From NCBI GenBank assembly GCA_030445275.1, contig JAUCSE010000099.1, positions 1 through 64,000 of the forward strand: DNA of 64,000 nt. Direction: 5' to 3'. The stretch's first letter is position 1, and each line of letters begins with the position of its first letter. A program made the translations under genes and the position numbers. Positions 52,779-60,158 of the stretch are shown one piece after another. The notes below the pieces were generated by a model. It worked only from the letters and a program-made list of their open reading frames with translations, had not been told where the DNA came from and ran no database searches. The stretch is from Mucilaginibacter sp. GTDB taxonomy: Bacteria > Bacteroidota > Bacteroidia > Sphingobacteriales > Sphingobacteriaceae.

Positions 52779-53777
52779 ATGTCAGATACTCCTTTTTTGC
52801 AGGCTATTGCAGTAAGTAAGATATATCCGGGTAAACAGCAATCCGGCGTTAAAAAAACAGATATTGTTATACAGCCGGGCAAGATAACCGCTATTATTGG
52901 CGAAAGTGGTAGTGGTAAAAGCACTTTATTACGATTATTATATGGCTTGCTTTCGCCCGATGAAGGTATAGTGCAGTTTAAAGGCGAACGCATTTGGGGA
53001 CCTGAGGAAAAATTGATACCCGGTCATGATGCCATGAAAATGGTTACTCAACATACCGACGATCTTAACCTGTTTGCTAAAGTATGGGATAATGTGGCCG
53101 CCATGCTGCCTGCAACAGATCTGAACGCCAAACAGCAAAAAACAGAGCAGGTACTAAAGCAGCTCAATATGGCCAATATGGCCGATAAGCGGGTGGCTGA
53201 TTTAAGCGGCGGCGAAAAACAACGTGTAGCCATTGCCCGGGCCATTATAACCCGTCCGCAGGTTTTGTTGTTGGATGAACCTTTTAACCAGGTAGATACC
53301 TCGTTTCGGGAGGGTCTGCAGCACGATATCAGGCAGATCGTAAAAGAAACCGGTCTAACGGTGATCATGGTATCACATGACCCTGCCGAAGTACTCTCTA
53401 TGGCTGATGAACTGATCGTGTTGCAGAACGGAGGAATAATAGAGCGGGGACATCCCAAGACATTGTATCAACACCCGCAGAATCTTTATACAGCGCAGCT
53501 ATTGAGTAACTGTAATATACTCACCCCTCCCGAAGCCAGGCTTTGCGGTATCAATGCGACCAAAGAATATGTGGTGGTATATCCTGAATGGATAAAGCTA
53601 AAGCTGATTACCAAAACAAAAAGCTGGACGGTAAACCAGGTACTTTTCAAAGGTTTTTATGAGGATTTGATATTAGAACAGAACGGTACTCTACTGCGGA
53701 TAGTAAATGAAGAATCTGGTAAATATAAAGAGGGCGATAAGGTTGCTGTGCGGGTAGGGAAGTGGCTGGAATATTAG
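52779..53777 (+). CDS. ABC transporter ATP-binding protein, orphan
   Basis: 332 aa from ATG 52779. Walker A GESGSGKST, Q-loop THTDDL-like, signature LSGGEKQRVAIARA, Walker B VLLLDEP, H-loop VSHDPAE. The last about 90 residues (from about 242) resemble a TOBE domain, as in Pot/Fbp/Mod-type importers (VVVYPEWIKLKL, VNQVLFKGFYEDLILEQ). No permease or binding-protein gene adjoins it. It may pair with distant subunits, or be a regulator ATPase. Confidence 0.88.
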   Translation: MSDTPFLQAIAVSKIYPGKQQSGVKKTDIVIQPGKITAIIGESGSGKSTLLRLLYGLLSPDEGIVQFKGERIWGPEEKLIPGHDAMKMVTQHTDDLNLFAKVWDNVAAMLPATDLNAKQQKTEQVLKQLNMANMADKRVADLSGGEKQRVAIARAIITRPQVLLLDEPFNQVDTSFREGLQHDIRQIVKETGLTVIMVSHDPAEVLSMADELIVLQNGGIIERGHPKTLYQHPQNLYTAQLLSNCNILTPPEARLCGINATKEYVVVYPEWIKLKLITKTKSWTVNQVLFKGFYEDLILEQNGTLLRIVNEESGKYKEGDKVAVRVGKWLEY

Positions 53778-53859
53778 GTGTAACGCGAATTCGGGATAGC
53801 ATTCTAAATGACATGATTTTTGTTGATGTTGGATTAATCCCTAGCTTACGTTAAGCGCA

Positions 53860-54333
53860 TCATCCTTTATAAACTCCAAATAGTTTTTCAATTGCTTTTT
53901 CGCGGTAGGCAAATATTTTTTTAACCTCATTGCTTACAAACGCACGGTTGGCTAACCGGCCAATAAAGCCATAAGGTACGGCATAGTTTAAAATATCATT
54001 CATCAGCACACCGCCATCAATCTCCTTAAAATGATGTTGATGATGCCATAATGCGTATGGGCCAAAACGCTGTTCATCAACAAAGTATTCTCCCTCTTTT
54101 ACGTGGATTATCTCGGTCATCCAGTTCATTTTTATGCCAAACAATGGGGTTATTTTGTAGGTGATGATCATGCCCGCGTATATTTTGGTGTAGGGGTTTT
54201 GGCCAGATGTTACCACAATGTTCATATCAGGCGGAGTGATGCTGGTCAGGTTAAGTGGTGATGAGAAAAAATCCCAGGCCTTGTCCAAACTAATGGGTAT
54301 GGCCTGGGATTTTTTTAATTGATATGTTTTCAC
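53860..54333 (-). CDS. SRPBCC-family (START-like) protein
   Basis: 157 aa. The helix-grip beginning (LKKSQAIPISLDKAWDFFSSPLNLTSITPPDMNIVV) and later YAVPYGFIGRLANRAFVSNEVKKIFAYREKAI match polyketide cyclase/SRPBCC proteins of the cell-division-inhibitor (YfcH-associated) type. It probably binds a hydrophobic ligand. It follows a TlpA-like gene after 17 bp, suggesting an operon but not a shared function. Confidence 0.82.
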   Translation of the reverse strand: MKTYQLKKSQAIPISLDKAWDFFSSPLNLTSITPPDMNIVVTSGQNPYTKIYAGMIITYKITPLFGIKMNWMTEIIHVKEGEYFVDEQRFGPYALWHHQHHFKEIDGGVLMNDILNYAVPYGFIGRLANRAFVSNEVKKIFAYREKAIEKLFGVYKG

Positions 54334-54350
54334 AAAAATGGGATAGTAGT

Positions 54351-54863
54351 TTATTTTAACTTTTCGGCTAACAAATTCAACATTTCGCTAAAATCTTTTT
54401 CACTATAACCGATAGATTCATAAATGATCTTCCCATCCTCGTCTACTATCACGTTACGAGGAATATACTGAGAAGCATACAGTTTGTATATCTTACGATC
54501 TTCATCAGGCAGCATTAAAAAGGTATAGTTGTTTTTTTCTTTAAAGGGAAGAGTTTTAATCCAGCCCTCTTCTCGGTCAAAAGCAAACAACGCGAATTTA
54601 GGGTTGTCCTTATATTTTTCCCATATCTCTTTCTGTACTCTGGGCAATTCCAGGCGACATGGCGGACACCAGGTTGCAAAAAAATTGATCAATATTATTT
54701 TACCATGATAATTACTCAGATTTGCTTTCTTGTCTTTTGAAAGGTTAAATTCAAAGTCAGGGGCCTGATCGCCAATTTTTTTCAGCGTAGAAGCACTGTC
54801 AACCTGGGCCATACTGAAAAGAGGGATTAAAAACAGAATGGATATGATCAATAGTTTTTTCAT
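54351..54863 (-). CDS. TlpA/ResA-like periplasmic thioredoxin
   Basis: 170 aa with a signal peptide (MKKLLIISILFLIPLFSMA-QVD) and a thioredoxin domain with CXXC in ATWCPPCRLELP, followed by an insertion around FAFDREEGWIKTL and the cis-Pro region YIPRNVIVDEDGK. It should reduce periplasmic disulfides, perhaps for cytochrome c assembly. It is a second TlpA-like protein in the window beside that at 37002-37799. Confidence 0.88.
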   Translation of the reverse strand: MKKLLIISILFLIPLFSMAQVDSASTLKKIGDQAPDFEFNLSKDKKANLSNYHGKIILINFFATWCPPCRLELPRVQKEIWEKYKDNPKFALFAFDREEGWIKTLPFKEKNNYTFLMLPDEDRKIYKLYASQYIPRNVIVDEDGKIIYESIGYSEKDFSEMLNLLAEKLK

Positions 54864-54946
54864 ATAAGTTGTAATTTAATGATATAAGTAAATAACACTA
54901 TTTTGTTAGCTTTAAATTTAACGTTTAAAACAAATGGCCAGGCAGT

Positions 54947-55783
54947 TTACCGCTCTGTTGTGCCAATAGGCAAATCTCTTCTTGACCACTCGCCCCAGGA
55001 ACCAACATATAACTTTGGCCCCTCAATACCTGCGTATTCCATGCCCAAAAGGGTATGACAAGCCGTAACACCTGATCCGCAATGAACAATGACGTTATCA
55101 TATGGTACACCTGCAAGAGTTTCATCATAAGCTTTGCGCAGGGTATCGGCTGGCAAATATTTACCATCGGTACCCAGATTGTTAATATAAGGCAGGTTAA
55201 ACGCGCCGGGAATGTGGCCGGCAATCAGATCGATAGGTTCAGTTTGGCCCAGGTAACGTGGTGTTTCGCGCACGTCAATCACTATACGATCGGTATCATG
55301 GGCAGCGGTTTTTACATCTTCAATACCAACCGTGCCATTAAAGCCATTGGCAATAGGGTATGAGCTTACCGGGTGCGGTATATATTCATCAGTACTTAGC
55401 TCAATGCCTGCGTTTACAGCAGCCTGTAAGCCACCGTTTAAAACCTGAACATTGGTATGACCAATAGCGCGAAGCATCCACCAGAAACGTGCACCGCCAA
55501 AAGCGCCTGCTTTATCATCATAAACCACTACATGGCTTTGCGGGGTTATGCCTAATTTTCCTAAGAAGGCAGCAAAATCATGGATATCAGGTAAGGGGTG
55601 CCTACCGCCTATGGCTGCATCGGTAACTTTGGCTGCCAGATCTTTATCCAGATCAACAAAAGCCGCGTTTGTTAAATGACCGTCAAGGTAACGCTGGTGG
55701 GTATTTTGCCCGGCACGGGCATCGATAAGAATAGTGTTCGCGCCGGACAAAGCCGGATCGTTGATTTCAATTAGTGGCGACAT
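54947..55783 (-). CDS. Sulfurtransferase (3-mercaptopyruvate/thiosulfate type)
   Basis: 278 aa with two rhodanese domains (about 1-120 and 150-278). The active Cys235 is in HCGSGVTACH; the CGSGVT loop is that of 3-mercaptopyruvate sulfurtransferases (SseA), while thiosulfate enzymes usually have CRKGVT. The inter-domain DVRETPRYLGQTEPIDLIAGHIPGA is also typical. It moves sulfane sulfur from a donor to cyanide or thiols. A TATATTTG box lies 25 bp upstream (55809-55816, minus). Confidence 0.92.
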   Translation of the reverse strand: MSPLIEINDPALSGANTILIDARAGQNTHQRYLDGHLTNAAFVDLDKDLAAKVTDAAIGGRHPLPDIHDFAAFLGKLGITPQSHVVVYDDKAGAFGGARFWWMLRAIGHTNVQVLNGGLQAAVNAGIELSTDEYIPHPVSSYPIANGFNGTVGIEDVKTAAHDTDRIVIDVRETPRYLGQTEPIDLIAGHIPGAFNLPYINNLGTDGKYLPADTLRKAYDETLAGVPYDNVIVHCGSGVTACHTLLGMEYAGIEGPKLYVGSWGEWSRRDLPIGTTER

Positions 55784-55843
55784 AGGTACATTCGATTTGT
55801 TTGAAAATCAAATATAAATACACCGCAGGGAGTTTTGCGCTTT

Positions 55844-56317
55844 TTACTGTACTATTTTATTGGCACAATATGAACTTGCAAAAGCCTCTGGTTTGGCCTT
55901 AAATACAAAGCCCATGCTCAAAATATAACCCATAGCCTCATGTAAGGCCTGGTTTGATTTAAACATTGGATTGGTATTAATATCGGCATGTACTTCCAGG
56001 TCCACATCATACAGGTCAAGCAAGTCGCAAAGCTTGTAGGCAATGTCAATTGACTTTTGCACTTCGCTCAGCATACGTTCTTTAATGCTCATTTTTTGCG
56101 AAGTACGTTCCTGATGAATGAACATAAAAGCGCCGCGCTGTTCACGTACAAAAACAATAACTGTTGCAAAATCAGTTACACTGCCTTTCACCTGTGAGTC
56201 GGTGCCAATACATACTTTGAGTTTGTTGCCGAGTGCAGCTTCGCGTTCAATTGCCTTTTCAACCTCTTCCATAATGGGCGATTGGATAACCTCGCCGCTG
56301 AATTTTCTCCAGGTCAT
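55844..56317 (-). CDS. RNase H-like YkuK-family (DUF458) protein
   Basis: 157 aa. The N-terminal CIGTDSQVKG (first Asp of an RNase H fold), then VIVFVREQRGAFMFIHQERT, DLEVHADINTNPMFKSN and the C-terminal GYILSMGFVFKAKPEAFASSYCANKIV match the YkuK/DUF458 family. The fold is RNase H-like; activity in this family is poorly known. No clear operon partner. Confidence 0.85.
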   Translation of the reverse strand: MTWRKFSGEVIQSPIMEEVEKAIEREAALGNKLKVCIGTDSQVKGSVTDFATVIVFVREQRGAFMFIHQERTSQKMSIKERMLSEVQKSIDIAYKLCDLLDLYDVDLEVHADINTNPMFKSNQALHEAMGYILSMGFVFKAKPEAFASSYCANKIVQ

Positions 56318-56462
56318 AAAATTTGTTTTAGGTAAATTTTTGCTGACCTTTTTTATGGGTCTATAAAAATAAGCGATTAGCTTCCATATTAACGTAAACT
56401 AAGTGTAATTTATTTGTTAACATTTAACTGATTATTAACAAGTTGGAGAATGTTTCTGATGC

Positions 56463-56631
56463 TTTGTCTGAACCGGGATTCGTCGGATTTATGGATTATC
56501 AGGATTAAGGAAGAATAAAGAATGCGCCAAGTCATCCTGTCCGCCAAACGGCGGACAGGATGACAGTAAGTTTAAGAAAAGAAAAAAAATCAGAGGAATG
56601 CCTTAATCGTAAAAATCCCGGTTCAGACAAA
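56463..56631. repeat. TGTCTGAACCGGGATT-family palindrome, with nested hairpin
   Basis: TTTGTCTGAACCGGGATT at 56463-56480 and its inverse ending at 56631. The GGATTAAGG word is also inverted (CCTTAATC at 56601). It fills most of the 315-bp gap from ykuK to plsC and ends 2 bp from the plsC stop. Confidence 0.85.
56531..56564. repeat. Perfect hairpin GTCATCCTGTCCGCC
   Basis: 15-bp perfect stem with an AAAC loop nested inside the larger repeat. It starts with the class A GTCATCCTG end. Confidence 0.85.
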
Positions 56632-56632
56632 A

Positions 56633-57367
56633 TCAGGCATTAAGTGCCGCCTTAATCCGGTTCTCGGCTTCTAGTACCAAGTCTTCATATGGAGTTTCAC
56701 CAGGTTCAATAGGGTTAAGCACCTCCCAGGTCATCGGGGTAAAAGTATTTAGAGGGTATAAACCGTAGCGTATCATTTTCCAGGAATCTTTGATAGCTAT
56801 AGGTACCAGCAAAGCCTCCGGGCATTTTTTTAATATGGTGGCAATACCGCCAACCTGGAAACTTTTTACCTCGCCATTTTTTGATCTTGTACCCTCAGGG
56901 AATATCACTGCCGACCAGTTATTCTCTTTCATACGGGTAGCCAGTTTAATAATTTCGGCTATGGATTGGCGCGAATCTTTACGATCAATATTAGCGCCGC
57001 CGCCATATTTTAAATTATAGGATATGGATGGGATACCTTTGGTCAGTTCAACCTTTGAAATAAACTTAGCGTGATACTTACGCAGATACCAGATAAGCGG
57101 TGGTATATCAAACAGACTTTGATGATTAGCTAGAAAAATAATAGGACGATCGGTTGGTAAACGTTGTTTATTAATAAAAGTAACCGTGTTGAACAGCAGG
57201 TAAGCGGTACTTAACAAGCAAAGGTTTAAAAGATCAACAGACCTTTTATGTGCTGTGTAGCCAAATAAACGAAAGCACACCCACTGTATAGGGTGAAAAA
57301 TAAGGAGAACCAAAAAAAATGCTGCAATAGCCAGCGGGGACAAAATGTAGCCTAAAAACTTTTTCAT
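56633..57367 (-). CDS. 1-acyl-sn-glycerol-3-phosphate acyltransferase (PlsC-like)
   Basis: 244 aa. Hydrophobic N-terminus (about 5-60). Catalytic motif ANHQSLFD (HX4D), substrate motif FPEGTRS, and VELTKGIPSISYNLKYGGGANIDRKDS between them. It adds the second acyl chain to lysophosphatidic acid in phospholipid synthesis. An alternative is a related lyso-lipid acyltransferase. A TAAATTTG box lies 7 bp upstream of the ATG at 57367. Confidence 0.92.
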   Translation of the reverse strand: MKKFLGYILSPLAIAAFFLVLLIFHPIQWVCFRLFGYTAHKRSVDLLNLCLLSTAYLLFNTVTFINKQRLPTDRPIIFLANHQSLFDIPPLIWYLRKYHAKFISKVELTKGIPSISYNLKYGGGANIDRKDSRQSIAEIIKLATRMKENNWSAVIFPEGTRSKNGEVKSFQVGGIATILKKCPEALLVPIAIKDSWKMIRYGLYPLNTFTPMTWEVLNPIEPGETPYEDLVLEAENRIKAALNA

Positions 57368-57374
57368 CGACCAC

Positions 57375-57382
57375 CAAATTTA
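57375..57382 (-). promoter_or_regulatory. -7 box of the plsC-like gene
   Basis: TAAATTTG on the minus strand, ending 7 bp before the ATG. Confidence 0.4.
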
Positions 57383-57408
57383 GTTTTTTTTAAATAAACC
57401 TGCTGTTT

Positions 57409-57969
57409 TTATAAACGGTTTTCTAACAAAAGTAACTGTACTTTAAGTACGGCAGCCACAGTCATGGAATCGGTAATCTCACCATCGCAAACCATACGGT
57501 ATACCTCTGCAAAAGGGGCTTTGTTAATGATCAGCTGTTCGGTATCTTCAGGTTCGGCTTCAAACTGGGCCAGGTCGCGGGCCAGGTAAATAATGCTTAA
57601 CTCATCACTTACTGAGTTGCTTAAGTGCATTCGTTGTATTTCGGTCCATTGACTGGCTTTAAGGCCGGTTTCTTCCAGTAACTCCCGCTTGGCAGATTCC
57701 AACGGATCAGTACCCTCAGGACCGCCACCTTCGGGCATTTCCCAGCTGTATTGATTTAGCGGAAAACGGTATTGTCCAACCAGGTAAGTATTCAATTCAT
57801 CATCAAGGGGCAATATGCCAATGGCCACATTTTTATAATGTACCTTGCCATATATGCCAGGATTGCCAGATGGATTGATCACCTGATACTCGGTAACACT
57901 TATCCAGGGGTTGTTATAGTGTACTTTTTCTGAGGTAATTTTCCAGGGGTTTTCTTCAGGGTGATGCAT
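57409..57969 (-). CDS. NUDIX hydrolase
   Basis: 186 aa, of the ADP-sugar/GDP-mannose pyrophosphatase-like group. The Nudix box reads EMPEGGGPEGTDPLESAKRE followed by LLEETGL. The catalytic REUXEEXGU part is intact. The first Glu of GX5E is replaced by Thr in the aligned position (EGT-DPLESAK-R). N-terminal strands carry WISVTEYQVINPSG and the middle part YLVGQYRFPLNQYSW. Substrate unknown; NDP-sugars are likely. Confidence 0.88.
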   Translation of the reverse strand: MHHPEENPWKITSEKVHYNNPWISVTEYQVINPSGNPGIYGKVHYKNVAIGILPLDDELNTYLVGQYRFPLNQYSWEMPEGGGPEGTDPLESAKRELLEETGLKASQWTEIQRMHLSNSVSDELSIIYLARDLAQFEAEPEDTEQLIINKAPFAEVYRMVCDGEITDSMTVAAVLKVQLLLLENRL

Positions 57970-58050
57970 GGCGTTAAAGTAATAATAAGTAATAAAAAAG
58001 CAAAGAGCCCGGACGAGTATTCGCTTGAATTATTTCAAAAACCTAACATT

Positions 58051-58130
58051 TGTTATGCTGAACGGAGTGAAGCATCTATTATACAACATATAAAGTTCAT
58101 GGATAGATCCTTCGTACCTCAGGATGACAG
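58051..58130. repeat. Class A REP-like palindrome (ATGC and ATCC arms)
   Basis: The left arm has mini-stem ATGC/GCAT, the right arm ATCC/GGAT, each paired inside itself. It lies between the convergent LysE and the NUDIX 5' region. Confidence 0.75.
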
Positions 58131-58143
58131 AATAGTGCAAGAC

Positions 58144-58764
58144 TTATTTAAAAAACGACAGATAAACCTGCTTCACAACGTGATATGCTGCAAAAGCAAA
58201 AAACAAGATGGCTATGCTGGTATTAATAAACCGGGTGCTTAGGGCAAACTTTTCTTGTATGTATTTTGCAAATCTTGCATAAAGGAACAGGCAAAGAAAC
58301 GCGCCCGCAGCCGAGCCGATGCTGAATATCACCAAAGCTACCCTGCCATCTTCAATCCACTCATGGGTTATCAAATAAGTTCCGGTTACCATCCAAAAAG
58401 GTACCTGCATGGGGTTTAAAAAACCCAGCAGTATACCATATTTGATACTGGCATGTTCAGAATAGTGAGTTTCAGGTGGTTTTTTGCGGTTAATCCAGGT
58501 GATGGCTCCTAAAACACCAAACAATATCACCATGATCCAGTCAATAATAACGGTTAACTTTAAGCTATCCGAAAGCCATCTGGCCGCGTGCATAATAAAG
58601 TAGGTGAAAAAGAATTCGACGCATGAAAACGCTATAATAAAGCGTACAGCCTCTTTCAATCCCCGGTTTATGGTGATCTGTATTAAAGTAAGATTGATGT
58701 TTCCGGGTGGTATATAACCAATAAAGTTGGCAATAAGTCCGATAAAAAAGGTCAGGAATATCAT
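58144..58764 (-). CDS. LysE-family translocator
   Basis: 206 aa from the ATG at 58764 (MIFLTFFIGLIANFIGYIPPGNINL); an upstream ATG (58800) would overlap the -7 box TATCTTTG. Six helices, with the LysE-type start PPGNINLTLIQITINRGLKEA and the second half GFLNPMQVPFWMVTGTYL. The family exports amino acids or homoserine lactones. Specificity not predictable. Confidence 0.85.
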   Translation of the reverse strand: MIFLTFFIGLIANFIGYIPPGNINLTLIQITINRGLKEAVRFIIAFSCVEFFFTYFIMHAARWLSDSLKLTVIIDWIMVILFGVLGAITWINRKKPPETHYSEHASIKYGILLGFLNPMQVPFWMVTGTYLITHEWIEDGRVALVIFSIGSAAGAFLCLFLYARFAKYIQEKFALSTRFINTSIAILFFAFAAYHVVKQVYLSFFK

Positions 58765-58769
58765 TGTCG

Positions 58770-58777
58770 CAAAGATA
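58770..58777 (-). promoter_or_regulatory. -7 box of the LysE gene, decides the start
   Basis: TATCTTTG lies 5 bp upstream of the ATG at 58764, inside the longer frame from 58800, favouring the shorter protein. Confidence 0.45.
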
Positions 58778-58784
58778 TGTTCTA

Positions 58785-58950
58785 AATGTGCAAATTTCAA
58801 ATCTGTGGATTGTCTGAACCGGGATTTATAGGATTAAACAGATTACAGGATTTTTCTGATTTTGATGTCATATCCTGTTAATCCCTAAATCTGATAAATC
58901 CCGGTTCAGACAAAATCTGCATATTTGCACATCTGAAATCTGCACATCTG
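58785..58950. repeat. TGTCTGAACCGGGATT-family palindrome flanked by CACATCTG words
   Basis: The core palindrome spans 58810-58913 (TTGTCTGAACCGGGATT and its inverse). Outside it, AATGTGCAAATTTCAAATCTG on the left and GCACATCTGAAATCTGCAC on the right are partly inverted. It ends 5 bp before the next ATG. Confidence 0.8.
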
Positions 58951-58955
58951 ACAAC

Positions 58956-59882
58956 ATGCCAACTGATAAAATAGTTTCCTTACTGCCATCCGCTACCGAA
59001 ATAGTTTGTGCCCTGGGCCTTGAAGATAACCTGGTGGGTAGATCACATGAGTGTGATTACCCTGAATCGGTGAAGCAATTACCGGTATGTACCGAAGCTA
59101 ATTTTCCGGATAACCTGGGCAGTGCCGAAATTGACGTAAGGGTAAAAGAGATCCTGGCCGGTGCTTTATCAGTGTATACAGTAAAGCGCGAGCAAATAAA
59201 AGAATTAGCACCTGATGTGGTGATCACGCAGGATCAATGCGAGGTTTGCGCTGTTTCTCTGGCCGATGTGGAGCTGGCTTTGGATGACTATCTCGACAAA
59301 AAAGCGCGTATTATCTCGCTGCAACCCAACAGCCTTGAAGATATTTTTAGTGATATAACCACTATTGCAAAAAGCCTTCATGTACCCGAAGCAGGTGCTG
59401 ATCTGCTGGAACGGCTGATTGAGCGGGTTGATATCATTAAACATAAATTAAAGTTCAGTGAAAGCAGGCCAACTGTTGCGTGTATTGAATGGCTCGATCC
59501 GATGATGGTATCCGGTAACTGGGTACCCGGATTGGTAAGTATTGCCGGCGGTACACCTATATTGGCCCAGGATGGCAAACATTCGCCTTATGTACAATGG
59601 AGCGATATACAAGCTCAGAACCCTGAATTTATTGTAGTAATGCCCTGTGGTTTCTCTATTGAACGCACCTTAAAAGAAATTGATATTTTAATGCAACTAC
59701 CCGGCTTTGCCGATATGAAAGCAGTAAAAAGCAATCAACTGTACATTGTTGATGGTAACCAATATTTCAATCGTCCCGGTCCGCGTATTGTTGATTCGAT
59801 CGAGATCCTGGCCGAGATCATCCGCCCCAAACAATTTGCCTTTGGTTATGAGGGCGAGGGCTGGATCAGGTTTGGAATGTAG
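58956..59882 (+). CDS. BtuF-like cobalamin-binding protein without signal peptide
   Basis: 308 aa. The start MPTDKIVSLLPSATEIVCALGLEDNLVGRSHECDYP and later VVITQDQCEVCAVS, VACIEWLDPMMVSGNWVPGLVSIAGG and FNRPGPRIVDSIEILAE match the Fe-B12 periplasmic-binding family (COG0614). No signal peptide or lipobox is visible, so unlike BtuF it is probably cytoplasmic. No ABC genes adjoin it. It could be a B12-binding enzyme-associated factor or a cobinamide handler. Confidence 0.82.
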   Translation: MPTDKIVSLLPSATEIVCALGLEDNLVGRSHECDYPESVKQLPVCTEANFPDNLGSAEIDVRVKEILAGALSVYTVKREQIKELAPDVVITQDQCEVCAVSLADVELALDDYLDKKARIISLQPNSLEDIFSDITTIAKSLHVPEAGADLLERLIERVDIIKHKLKFSESRPTVACIEWLDPMMVSGNWVPGLVSIAGGTPILAQDGKHSPYVQWSDIQAQNPEFIVVMPCGFSIERTLKEIDILMQLPGFADMKAVKSNQLYIVDGNQYFNRPGPRIVDSIEILAEIIRPKQFAFGYEGEGWIRFGM

Positions 59883-59902
59883 TTTTTTGGATAAAGGATT
59901 AG

Positions 59903-60053
59903 TGGAGCAAGGATGTATGGACAAAGGATAAAGGACTAAGAGATAAAAGATTTTTTTCTTTGTCAGTTTATTTTCTTTCTTAATTTATCGCCTTTCCGTC
60001 TTTCATCCTTGCTCCATCAGTCCTTTATCCTTTGTCCATACATCCTTGCTCCA
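59903..60053. repeat. Class B word repeat (GGACAAAGGATAAAGGACT)
   Basis: 35-nt perfect inverted arms at 59903-59937 and 60019-60053. It shares its word with the arms around the four-helix-bundle gene at 19313-19821 but contains no gene in its 81-nt centre. Confidence 0.93.
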
Positions 60054-60158
60054 AAAAATATCTTATTAAATTTTTTTATAAAGTTCATCTTCATTTTAAA
60101 AAATTAAAATTTAATTTATATTTACCAGACAGTTCATTACCAACCCACAATTACCATT

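Noticed and set aside
54925..55224. Alternative minus-strand frame inside the sulfurtransferase gene
   Set aside because: The other frame carries the rhodanese active-site motif HCGSGVTAC.
57961..58242. Plus-strand open frame of 93 codons
   Set aside because: It is a translation of the class A repeat (AERSEAS-type peptide) and overlaps LysE and NUDIX ends.
58785..58955. Cobalamin riboswitch before the BtuF-like gene
   Set aside because: The region is a repeat palindrome; no B12-box or riboswitch core was seen.
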